DNA of 13,820 nt from an uncultured Collinsella sp. (GTDB lineage Bacteria > Actinomycetota > Coriobacteriia > Coriobacteriales > Coriobacteriaceae), in the NCBI GenBank assembly GCA_900550815.1, contig URTW01000033.1, forward strand, positions 1 through 13,820, written 5' to 3'. Position numbers and translations under genes: made by a program. Below the pieces are notes generated by a model, which saw only the letters and a list, made by a program, of their open reading frames with translations, ran no database searches and was not told where the DNA came from. Below, one piece after another: positions 8,305 to 13,820 of the stretch; the stretch's first letter is position 1, and every line of letters starts with the position of its first letter.

Positions 8305-9873
8305 TTAGCTGGTGTGGCGCCAGCGAGGGTCGGTGAGCGTACGCGCCACACCCAGGCCAACGGGCAAAAACGCCACGATGAGCACTGCGCGCACAAACCA
8401 GCCGAGCATATTGACCGTGTCGAAGGTGCACATGTAATACATCGAGCGATACAGATACAAACCCGGCACCATAATGACAATCGAAGGCACCGTGAGAGCG
8501 ATACGCGGGTAGGTGAGCTTGACTTCGGCCAAGCTTGCCAGCAGACCCGATACCAGCGCGCCGATAAACGCTGCTGCCTCGGGAGGCATTCCCGTGCTGA
8601 GGCCCAGGAAGGGAATCATCGTCGGCGCATCGACAAGGGTCAGACGCAGGGTATTGGACACGGCGCCGATCAGCCCAGCTGCCGCGGCCATCTTTACCGG
8701 GCTGTTGAACATCACCGAGAAGCCGAATACGCCAACGAAGCTCATCACCACGCGCAGGAGCGTAAGAGCAAGCGGCGAAAGGCCGAGCGGCGCAAAGTCG
8801 TCCGGCGCCAGGCCAACACACTCGGCAACCATCCAACCTACGAGCGTCGCCATCACAATAATCGATACGGCATATGACAGGCGCTCGATACCACTTCGCA
8901 TGTCGAGCTTAGCGATGTCGAGGCCTGCCGTAATGAGCGGAAAGCCGGGAATCACAAAGAGCATGGCGCCGATATAGCCTTCTTGGTGCGACATTGCCCC
9001 CGGTACGACCTGGCCAAGGCCGAGCAATGCCAGCAGATACGAAACGCAAGCGAGCGCAACGCCGGTCGTCAGCGCGCTGAACTGACCAAGGCCTTGCCTG
9101 AGGATATGGGAGCGGGCAAAGTTGCCGACACCCGCGCCCACAAACGCGCAGGCCATCTCGATAGGGCCGCCGCCGAGCAAAAAGACGAAGGCGCCGCAAG
9201 CACAAGCTGCCGCAAGGCCCTGTTGCCAGGGAGAGTAATCGGGTTTTGAACTCTCAACGGTCTTGAGCATCTCGTGATACTCGTGTACCGTGAAGCGACG
9301 ACCATAGGTCTCAATTTCCTTGAGGAAACTCTCCATCATCCAAATGCGATGGGTATTGACTCCCGTTGTGGGCAGGCTGACAACCTCGTTAAAGCAGTGG
9401 CCATCTTCGATGCAAGTGCACTCAAACGACAGAAGACTCAGGTCGACGTGAATCGTGACGCCGAGTACGGCAGCAACACGATTCATGGTATCGCGCACAC
9501 GCCAGGCACCTGTTCCGCTTGCCAGCATAAGCATGCCAGTGCGGCAGATGATGGATGACTTATCGGTGAGTGGCGCATCGACGGCAAGCTCATCGCCTGC
9601 CGTCACGATCTGGTGCCAGTCAGTTTTCATATGGAGCGCGCCGGCACGAACGCCGTGGTGCATGGGGGCTCTCGAAAGCAGCGAGTCAAGGCGCGAAGGC
9701 TGTGAGGGCTCCGCCGATTCGCCCTCGTCCTCGTCGGGCTCTTCATCGACCAGATCAAAGGAATCAAGCGGCGCTGGCTCGCGACGGTCGATCAGCTCCT
9801 CGTCCTCATCATCAAAGTAATTGAACTGATCGAGCATGTCCTCTTCGATTGCACGCTCGCTCGCGTCGTCCAT
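8305..9873 (-). CDS. Threonine/serine exporter family protein (DUF1212 plus ThrE2-like fusion)
   Basis: A 522-residue membrane protein of the ThrE superfamily. The first 60 residues are strikingly acidic (26 Asp/Glu) and look disordered. Residues about 105-210 form the soluble part of DUF1212 (CRTGMLMLASGTGAWRVRDTMNRVAAVLG), and membrane helices start near 217. The C-terminal part, about 365-515, resembles the small ThrE2 (DUF3815) subunit, including VPGLYLYRSM (469-478). The two halves, often separate genes in Firmicutes, are here one chain, as in corynebacterial ThrE. Expected role: proton-driven efflux of threonine, serine or similar small solutes; the substrate is not provable from sequence. 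ATG at 9873 has GGAAGGGAG about 8 nt upstream. No convincing promoter was found in 9874-9969. A cysteine-rich CTCIEDGHC (152-160) sits in the soluble domain. Confidence 0.85.
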   Translation of the reverse strand: MDDASERAIEEDMLDQFNYFDDEDEELIDRREPAPLDSFDLVDEEPDEDEGESAEPSQPSRLDSLLSRAPMHHGVRAGALHMKTDWHQIVTAGDELAVDAPLTDKSSIICRTGMLMLASGTGAWRVRDTMNRVAAVLGVTIHVDLSLLSFECTCIEDGHCFNEVVSLPTTGVNTHRIWMMESFLKEIETYGRRFTVHEYHEMLKTVESSKPDYSPWQQGLAAACACGAFVFLLGGGPIEMACAFVGAGVGNFARSHILRQGLGQFSALTTGVALACVSYLLALLGLGQVVPGAMSHQEGYIGAMLFVIPGFPLITAGLDIAKLDMRSGIERLSYAVSIIVMATLVGWMVAECVGLAPDDFAPLGLSPLALTLLRVVMSFVGVFGFSVMFNSPVKMAAAAGLIGAVSNTLRLTLVDAPTMIPFLGLSTGMPPEAAAFIGALVSGLLASLAEVKLTYPRIALTVPSIVIMVPGLYLYRSMYYMCTFDTVNMLGWFVRAVLIVAFLPVGLGVARTLTDPRWRHTS

Positions 9874-9969
9874 ATAGACGCTCCCTTCCTACCGACTAAC
9901 CCCCATCCTAGGCAGCAACGGCTAAAGGAAACATAAAAGAGACGGCTGTCATGCATGGAAGGCGCAAAC

Positions 9970-10020
9970 CCCCAATGCGTCGGTAGATCCCCAACGACTA
10001 GGACTGTCCCCAAGTGACGG
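9970..10020. repeat. CCCCAA-headed short tandem array interrupted by the IS element
   Basis: CCCCAA occurs at 9970, 9989 and 10008, exactly 19 bp apart, each followed about 12 bp later by GG. An identical GTCCCCAAGTG (11 bp) occurs at 10006-10016 and again at 11595-11605 on the far side of the IS. Joining the flanks at a shared GG (10019-10020 with 11590-11591) restores a third unit of 18 bp and a fourth head. This looks like REP-type intergenic DNA that served as the IS target. Confidence 0.55.
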
Positions 10021-10028
10021 CAGAGACG

Positions 10029-10043
10029 ATATGAGCAGGACAT
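10029..10043 (+). repeat. Left subterminal inverted repeat of the IS
   Basis: ATATGAGCAGGACAT, 8 nt inside the proposed left end, is the exact reverse complement of 11570-11584. The 10044-10150 stretch between it and the transposase start contains a GCGGCG/CGCCGC hairpin (10116-10131) just before the ribosome binding site. Confidence 0.85.
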
Positions 10044-10150
10044 AAAAACATTGAGAGCCCCTGCTGCATGAAAGACCGCGGATCAGGCCGACAATGGTGA
10101 GTGTCTAATTCAGCCGCGGCGGCCACGCCGCATTCATGGAAGGGGCTCCC

Positions 10151-11263
10151 ATGCTCGATACTACCACCTTCGTCGGCCTCGACGTCCACGCCCGCTCGAT
10201 AAAGGCCGTCTCCCTCGACGTCATGACCGGGGAGGTACGTGCCGCGACCTTCGGCTACGACGCCGGCGCCGTCGCGGAGTGGGTCCGCTCCGTGGACCCC
10301 AGGGCCAGGTGCGTGTACGAGTCCGGGGTCACGGGCTTCGACCTGCAGAAGAGGCTTTCCGGCCTGGGGGTCGACTGCGTGGTCGGCGCCGTCTCGAAGA
10401 TGATCAAGCCCAGCGCGGACAGGCGCAGGAAGAACGACCGCAACGACGCCGAGTTCCTCGCCCGCATGCTGTCGGTCGGCAACGTGGTCGAGGTGTGGGT
10501 CCCCGACGACGAGTGCGAGGCCGCCCGCGACCTGACCAGGGCGCTCGAGGACGCGAGGGACGACCTCTCGCGCTCGAAGCAGCGGCTCTCCAAGTTCCTG
10601 CTCAGGCACGGGCTCGCCTTCGACGAGAGGACGCCCACCGGCCGCAGGAAGGGCAACTGGACCCGGGCGCACTGGTCCTGGATCGAGTCGATAAGGTTCG
10701 CGGAGAGGGCCGACAACGACGTGCTCGCCTACTACGTCGACGCGGTCAGGCGGGCGGCGGAGGAGAAGGCGAGGCTCGAGGGGCTCGTCGAGGCCGAGGC
10801 CCGCAAGCCCAGGTGGAGGAGGAGGGTCGACTCCCTCCGCTGCCTCAAGGGCGTAGACACCGCGTCCGCCGCCGACCTCGTGTTCGAGGCCGGCGAGTTC
10901 TCGAGGTTCGGGAACGCCCGCTCGTTCGCGGCGTGGGTCGGCCTGACGCCCTCCGAGCACTCCAGCGGGGAGAGCGACCGCAGGGGCTCGATCACCAAGG
11001 CCGGCAACAAGCACCTGAGGAAGACGCTGGTCGAGGCCGCGTGGCACTACCTGACGTGCTCGGGGCGGCCGAAGGGCCTCGCCAGGGGCCAGGCCCCGGA
11101 CCGGGGCGCCCGGAGGCATGCCGCCAAGGGCGTGCGGAGGCTGGTCGAGAGGCGGGAGGCGCTGCTCGCGCGCGGGGTCCACGGCAACAAGGCGAACGTG
11201 GCCACGGCGCGCGAGCTCGCCTGCTGGGTGTGGGCGGTCGGCCTCATGGCCGAGGAGGCGTAG
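10151..11263 (+). CDS. IS110-family (IS1111 subgroup) RNA-guided transposase/recombinase
   Basis: A 370-residue recombinase. The N-terminal RuvC-like DEDD_Tnp_IS110 domain shows the full acidic set: D11 (FVGLDVH), E57 (VYESG), and D96 and D99 (NDRNDAEFLARML). A helical linker follows, then the Transposase_20 domain from about 225 (LRCLKGVDTASAADLVFEAGEFSRF) with the SSG motif at S271/S272 that carries the catalytic serine in this family, and GSITKAGNKHLRKTLVEAAW after it. All catalytic residues are present and the frame is intact, so it may be active. I chose ATG at 10151 because AAGGGG lies 6 nt upstream; the upstream ATG at 10136 would make that site coding. Arginine is mostly AGG and GC content is very high, unlike the flanking genes. 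By family it acts with an RNA encoded in the element to pair donor and target DNA. Confidence 0.95.
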   Translation: MLDTTTFVGLDVHARSIKAVSLDVMTGEVRAATFGYDAGAVAEWVRSVDPRARCVYESGVTGFDLQKRLSGLGVDCVVGAVSKMIKPSADRRRKNDRNDAEFLARMLSVGNVVEVWVPDDECEAARDLTRALEDARDDLSRSKQRLSKFLLRHGLAFDERTPTGRRKGNWTRAHWSWIESIRFAERADNDVLAYYVDAVRRAAEEKARLEGLVEAEARKPRWRRRVDSLRCLKGVDTASAADLVFEAGEFSRFGNARSFAAWVGLTPSEHSSGESDRRGSITKAGNKHLRKTLVEAAWHYLTCSGRPKGLARGQAPDRGARRHAAKGVRRLVERREALLARGVHGNKANVATARELACWVWAVGLMAEEA

Positions 11264-11520
11264 GGGGGGGGCGGTCCCCCGCACATAAGCCAGTCACCCC
11301 GGAAGCGGTTCGATCCGAAGCCGTTGAGGCGAACCTCAGGTCCCTTTTCTGCGAGCGCCCAGGGCGCCACACGCGTGCACAGACTGTCGGTTCGACGTAG
11401 AAGCCTCAGCCGTAGCAACGGATTGCCCAGCGAGAGATCGCCGCGGGCGGATATTAAACTGCAAAGACGAGCGTCGGTAAGACACGCCGAGGTCGCCGCG
11501 GACGGGCTGATATAGGGAGA
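11264..11520 (+). ncRNA. Candidate bridge RNA/seekRNA in the IS right end
   Basis: Non-coding DNA between the transposase stop and the terminator, rich in local stems: GGGGG/CCCCC (11267-11280), CGG-TTCG/CGAA-CCG (11306-11323), GAGG/CCTC (11326-11337), GCGCC/GGCGC (11355-11367) and GCGA/TCGC (11430-11441). Bases 11451-11470 match 17 of 20 positions of the predicted right-end/left-end circle junction, as expected for a donor-recognition loop. IS1111 elements are known to encode their guide RNA here. Exact RNA ends are not visible; I found no convincing target-matching guide by eye. Confidence 0.6.
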
Positions 11521-11558
11521 GGGCCTGACCCCATATCGTTGGGGCCAGGCCCGATTTT
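11521..11558 (+). terminator. Intrinsic terminator inside the IS right end
   Basis: GGGCCTG (11521-11527) and CCCC pair with GGGG and CAGGCCC (11546-11552) around an 8-nt loop, with one A/C mismatch, followed by GATTTT. It lies just inside the right inverted repeat and would end both the transposase transcript and the guide RNA. Confidence 0.75.
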
Positions 11559-11569
11559 GCCTCTTGACA

Positions 11570-11584
11570 ATGTCCTGCTCATAT
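11570..11584 (-). repeat. Right subterminal inverted repeat of the IS
   Basis: ATGTCCTGCTCATAT is the exact reverse complement of the left repeat at 10029-10043. The proposed right end lies 5 nt further out, at 11589. Confidence 0.85.
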
Positions 11585-11611
11585 TAAAAGGAACGTCCCC
11601 AAGTGCCGCTT

Positions 11612-11642
11612 AAATACCGTTTATCGATGAAAAAATACCGTT
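11612..11642 (+). promoter_or_regulatory. Direct repeat AAATACCGTT with 21-bp period upstream of crr
   Basis: AAATACCGTT is present at 11612-11621 and 11633-11642, exactly 21 bp (two helical turns) apart; over 15 bases the two copies agree at 13. A TACAAT box at 11680-11685 lacks a good -35, so the repeats would be centred near -75 and -54 from the expected start. That is a normal place for a dimeric activator on one DNA face. The regulator is unknown. Confidence 0.5.
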
Positions 11643-11679
11643 CACCGGTCATAATGATTATTCTGGCTTTGTTGTTACC

Positions 11680-11685
11680 TACAAT
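11680..11685 (+). promoter_or_regulatory. Possible -10 box of the crr operon
   Basis: TACAAT differs from TATAAT at one base. No clear TTGACA-like hexamer is found 16-18 bp upstream (ATTATT region), consistent with an activator-dependent promoter. The leader to the crr start would be about 130 nt. Confidence 0.4.
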
Positions 11686-11709
11686 AACCCCCGTAAAAGA
11701 AATGCGGAA

Positions 11710-11796
11710 GGTTACCGAGTCCCCTCGGACGTGGGCCTAACCAAAGTCTTTGAACGGGTGTGTCTCAATGGGCGCATTCGATTGATTTTGGTTGGG
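11710..11796 (+). promoter_or_regulatory. RAT-like antiterminator hairpin with a competing downstream stem in the crr leader
   Basis: Structure A: GGTTA (11710-11714) pairs with TAACC (11738-11742) and CCGAG with CTCGG around a TCCC loop, with a 9-nt asymmetric internal loop. This resembles BglG/LicT RNA targets. Structure B: CCTAACCAAA (11736-11745) pairs with TTTGGTTGGG (11787-11796), followed by CTATATTT. Both use TAACC, so they are mutually exclusive. The U-tract of B is weak. A BglG-type protein is encoded two genes along, which fits. Confidence 0.4.
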
Positions 11797-11822
11797 CTAT
11801 ATTTATGAAGGGACATGTCACC

Positions 11823-12335
11823 ATGGGTTTCTTTTCTCGCCTTATGGGTGGTTCGGACAAGCAGGCGACTGCGACTTCCGAGTTCGAAATCCTCGCTCCC
11901 GTTTCCGGCGAGCTTGTTCATCTAGAAAATACCAATGACCCCGCTTTTAGCAGCCGTGCTGTGGGCGATGGCGTTGCCGTGGTTCCCCAAGAGGGAACGG
12001 TGTGCGCTCCTGTTTCCGGCATCGTCGCGGCGCTGTTTCCGACTGAGCACGCGCTGGGCATCATGTCCGACGACAGCTCTGCTCAGGTGATGCTGCATAT
12101 CGGAATCGACACTGTTAAGCTTGAGGGCAAGGGCTTCCATGCGCTTGTTGCCCAGGGTGATCATGTCGACGCGGGCCAGCCCCTCGTCGAGGTCGATTTC
12201 GACGCGGTCCGCGCCGCCGGCTTCGATCCCACGGTCTTCGTTATCGTGTGCGAGCGTTCGGAGAACTCGACTCTTCGTGAGCATGCTTCCGGCCCTGTTG
12301 CTGTTAAAGAGCCTGTTATCTGGCTTTCCGAGTAA
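11823..12335 (+). CDS. crr: PTS glucose-type EIIA component
   Basis: A 170-residue cytoplasmic phosphocarrier that passes phosphate from HPr to an EIIB domain. The PTS_EIIA_1 fold is clear: ILAPVSGELVHLENTNDPAFSSRAVGDGVAVVPQEG, the conserved H76 (FPTEHALGI) and the phosphorylated histidine H92 in VMLHIGIDTVKL, with GFHALVAQGDHVDAGQPL after it. Length matches free-standing EIIA-Glc. I chose ATG at 11823 because GAAGGGA lies about 9 nt upstream; the in-frame ATG at 11805 would overlap that site. The antiterminator gene starts 18 nt downstream and the permease follows, so it probably supplies EIIA to that permease, which lacks a visible EIIA part in the window. The symbol denotes the family; glucose as substrate is not shown. 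Confidence 0.95.
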   Translation: MGFFSRLMGGSDKQATATSEFEILAPVSGELVHLENTNDPAFSSRAVGDGVAVVPQEGTVCAPVSGIVAALFPTEHALGIMSDDSSAQVMLHIGIDTVKLEGKGFHALVAQGDHVDAGQPLVEVDFDAVRAAGFDPTVFVIVCERSENSTLREHASGPVAVKEPVIWLSE

Positions 12336-12353
12336 ATTCTTGTGGTGGGTACC

Positions 12354-13208
12354 GTGGTTATCAAGCGAGTTTTTAACAACAACGTCGCAATGGTCACTTC
12401 GGACGATGGCTCCGAGCTCATCGTCATCGGTCGAGGCCTCTGCTTTGGTCGTCATGCCGGCGATGCCATCGACGAGGCGTCGATCGAAAAGACCTACGCG
12501 TTGCAGGAGGGAACTTCTCAGGATTCGCGTACGATCGACCGCTTGGCACATCTTTTGGAGTCCATCCCCACCGTCAACCTCGTGATTTCCGAGGACATCG
12601 TTCAGATGCTCCGTCGAGAGCTCAATGTTGATATCAACGACAAGATTCTCATTGCTCTCGCAGACCATATCAGCCTTGCTTTGGAGCGCGAGCGCAAGGG
12701 CGTCTCCTGTGAGAATCCGTTGCTGCTCGAGATCCAGCAGTTCTATCGCAAGGAGTATGCGCTTGCGGGCCGTGCGCTGCAGATTATCAAGGAGTATATG
12801 GGCATCCAGATGAGCGAAGAAGAGCAGGGTTTCATTACCTTGCATATCGTCAACGCCACCATGCCGCAGCGCTCTGACCGCCTGATTGTTTCGGTCCAGC
12901 TTGTTCGCGACGTGCTCGCGATTGTTTCTGAGCGCTATTCTACGACCCTCGATGACACCTCGCTGCCTTACGAACGTTTCGTTCGTCACCTGCAGTTTTT
13001 CGCACAGCGAGCGCTCGATCCTACGGCCGGGCAAATCAATGGCGACGCGCTGTTCCGAATCGATGAAACGGCGTATCCGTGCGCATTCTCGTGCGCGGAC
13101 GCCATAGCCGCCCACTTGTCGTCTACCTATAACGTTGTCGTTACCGATGCCGAGAAGAGTTATCTCGCGTATCACATTGTTAACCTGCTTGGAGAACCTG
13201 GTCTCTAG
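12354..13208 (+). CDS. BglG/LicT-family transcriptional antiterminator
   Basis: A 284-residue RNA-binding antiterminator controlled by PTS phosphorylation. Residues 1-55 form the CAT RNA-binding domain (VIKRVFNNNVAMV, GRGLCFGRHAGD). Two PRD domains follow with all four regulatory histidines: PRD1 H105 (LADHIS) and H164 (TLHIVN), PRD2 H212 (VRHLQF) and H274 (YHIVNLL). Each is exactly five positions beyond its LicT counterpart (100, 159, 207, 269). I chose GTG at 12354 because the family starts M-x-I-K/x-x-V-x-N-N-N; in-frame GTGs at 12342 and 12345 would add four or three residues. GGTGGG precedes the chosen start. It lies between crr and the permease gene, so the permease, crr or both are its likely targets; the RAT-like leader at 11710 is the best candidate site. 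Confidence 0.93.
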   Translation: MVIKRVFNNNVAMVTSDDGSELIVIGRGLCFGRHAGDAIDEASIEKTYALQEGTSQDSRTIDRLAHLLESIPTVNLVISEDIVQMLRRELNVDINDKILIALADHISLALERERKGVSCENPLLLEIQQFYRKEYALAGRALQIIKEYMGIQMSEEEQGFITLHIVNATMPQRSDRLIVSVQLVRDVLAIVSERYSTTLDDTSLPYERFVRHLQFFAQRALDPTAGQINGDALFRIDETAYPCAFSCADAIAAHLSSTYNVVVTDAEKSYLAYHIVNLLGEPGL

Positions 13209-13307
13209 GCATAACGTGCCCACACATCGATTGATATAAGGCAAGGCTCACGGTCTTGTCCAGGGCACTTCTGTCTTAATTTGCGGAAAAGGAAGGGGAG
13301 TACCGCT

Positions 13308-13820
13308 ATGACCGCAAAAAAGAAGTTCAATTTCAAAGCGCCGTTGGAGGTGTTCGCGAAGTCGATCGTTCAGCCGATGATGTATCTCTCGGTTGCCGGC
13401 ATCCTGCTCATCGTGGGCATCATTCTGACCAACAAGACCATTTGTGCTTTGGTCCCCGTACTGGGCTCCGGTCCGTTCCAGCTTGTGGGCGCCGTTGTCT
13501 ACCAGTCGCTGATGTTTATCATCAACAACCTCTCGATTCTGTTCTGCGTGGGCATCGCCGGCGCCATGGCAAAGAAGAACAAGGGCCATGCCTCGCTGAT
13601 CGCCCTGATGTCGTTCTTCCTGTTCCTGCAGGCTAACAACATCGTACTCAACGCCACCGGCTCGCTTGCCGATGCGAGCGGCATGCTCGGTCGTACCGGA
13701 ACCGGCCAGGCCACCGTTATGGGCTTTCAGGTGCTCGATACCGGCGTGATTGGCGGCATTAGTCTCGGTTGCATCGCCGGTGCCGTGGTCAACAAGTTCT
13801 CGGGCAAGGAGTTGCCCCTT
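13308..13820 (+). CDS. PTS EIIC permease, glucoside/maltose type (5' part, runs off window)
   Basis: The first 171 codons of a sugar PTS membrane subunit, open to the right edge. An amphipathic MTAKKKFNFKAPLEVFAKSIVQPMMYL start leads into a hydrophobic helix (about 27-43). Further segments follow at about 55-85 (VYQSLMFIINNLSILFCVGIAGAMAKKNKGHASL), 95-110 and 145-165 (QVLDTGVIGGISLGCIAGAVV). The N-terminal EIIC layout and QVLDTGVIGG fit the MalX/GlvC (alpha-glucoside) branch, but the substrate cannot be fixed from the fragment. ATG at 13308 has GGAAGGGGAG 7 nt upstream. The 99-nt gap behind the antiterminator gene holds only a weak GTGCCC/GGGCAC inverted repeat (13216-13268) and no clear RAT or terminator. 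Confidence 0.88.
   Translation, partial: MTAKKKFNFKAPLEVFAKSIVQPMMYLSVAGILLIVGIILTNKTICALVPVLGSGPFQLVGAVVYQSLMFIINNLSILFCVGIAGAMAKKNKGHASLIALMSFFLFLQANNIVLNATGSLADASGMLGRTGTGQATVMGFQVLDTGVIGGISLGCIAGAVVNKFSGKELPL

Larger units (their letters stand above)
10021..11589 (+). mobile_element. IS110-family insertion sequence, IS1111 subgroup, about 1.57 kb
   Basis: A complete-looking element with one DEDD/Ser transposase gene, perfect 15-bp subterminal inverted repeats and a long non-coding right end (306 nt between stop codon and right repeat, against 107 nt on the left). Subterminal repeats and a long 3' non-coding region mark the IS1111 subgroup, whose guide RNA is encoded at the right end. Ends are proposed from three observations: the outer sequences next to the repeats, a shared GG at both junctions, and restoration of the flanking repeat array when one GG is kept. 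They could be off by a few bases. The strong AGG arginine-codon bias of the transposase differs from the neighbours and suggests acquisition from another genome. Confidence 0.85.

Noticed and set aside
9998..11284. 428-codon open frame on the minus strand opposite the transposase
   Set aside because: It is a product of the very high GC content antisense to an intact IS110 transposase; the translation is low-complexity Pro/Gly/Arg/Leu-rich with no recognisable domain.
10006..11605. 11-bp direct repeat GTCCCCAAGTG read as a target-site duplication of the IS
   Set aside because: The copies lie several bases outside the proposed ends, and the same motif family repeats further left with a 19-bp period. 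It is better explained as part of the target array; IS110-family elements do not normally make long duplications.
13209..13307. RAT site or terminator in front of the EIIC gene
   Set aside because: Only a weak 6-bp GTGCCC/GGGCAC repeat is present, with no U-tract and no RAT-like internal loops.
1..13820. CRISPR array, tRNA or rRNA genes
   Set aside because: No regularly spaced 25-40-bp direct repeats and no tRNA- or rRNA-like sequence were seen. The only short-period array (CCCCAA, 19 bp) is too short and lacks spacers.

Overview
The window looks like a chromosomal segment of a gut Coriobacteriia species, most likely a Collinsella. The support is a GC-rich genome, Actinomycetota-style ClpC, a DUF2798 membrane protein, a one-chain ThrE-type exporter, a giant CoA-activase protein, and short 'TTGGGGAC..' repeat DNA between genes. 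The organism call rests on gene content from memory and was not tested by a search.

Layout. (1) 1-1851, minus strand: the N-terminal 617 codons of the AAA+ chaperone ClpC, running off the left edge. (2) 2049-7161, minus strand: a 1479-residue 2-hydroxyacyl-CoA-dehydratase-activase-like protein, followed by a TetR regulator whose start overlaps the activase stop by 17 nt. A perfect 21-bp palindrome (7211-7231) just upstream of the activase is the obvious operator, so the pair looks like a self-controlled operon. (3) 7443-9873, minus strand: a small DUF2798 membrane protein behind a strong terminator or attenuator hairpin, and upstream of it a 522-residue threonine/serine-exporter-family protein with an acidic N-terminal tail. 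The gap between them holds a 20-bp near-palindrome and two large inverted repeats of REP type. (4) 10021-11589, plus strand: an IS110-family element of the IS1111 subgroup. It has a DEDD/Ser transposase, 15-bp subterminal inverted repeats and a long structured non-coding right end. (5) 11590-13820, plus strand: a PTS locus with EIIA of the glucose type (crr), a LicT/BglG-type antiterminator and the start of an EIIC permease of the glucoside/maltose type. A regulatory region with a 21-bp-period direct repeat and a RAT-like alternative RNA structure precedes crr.

The most interesting signal is in the IS element. Its right-end non-coding region contains a 20-nt stretch (11451-11470) that matches 17 of 20 bases of the right-end/left-end junction the excised circle would have. 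This is what a bridge RNA/seekRNA donor guide, or a related junction-recognition sequence, could look like. Joining the flanks with one copy of the shared GG restores a short CCCCAA-headed repeat array (periods 19, 19 and 18 bp), which independently supports the element boundaries and indicates insertion into REP-like repeat DNA.

How the genes may work together: crr, the antiterminator and the permease form a sugar-uptake unit in which phosphorylation of EIIA (H92) and of the PRD histidines would couple sugar supply to antitermination. The activase/TetR pair is a separate, probably ligand-controlled module. ClpC is housekeeping proteolysis.
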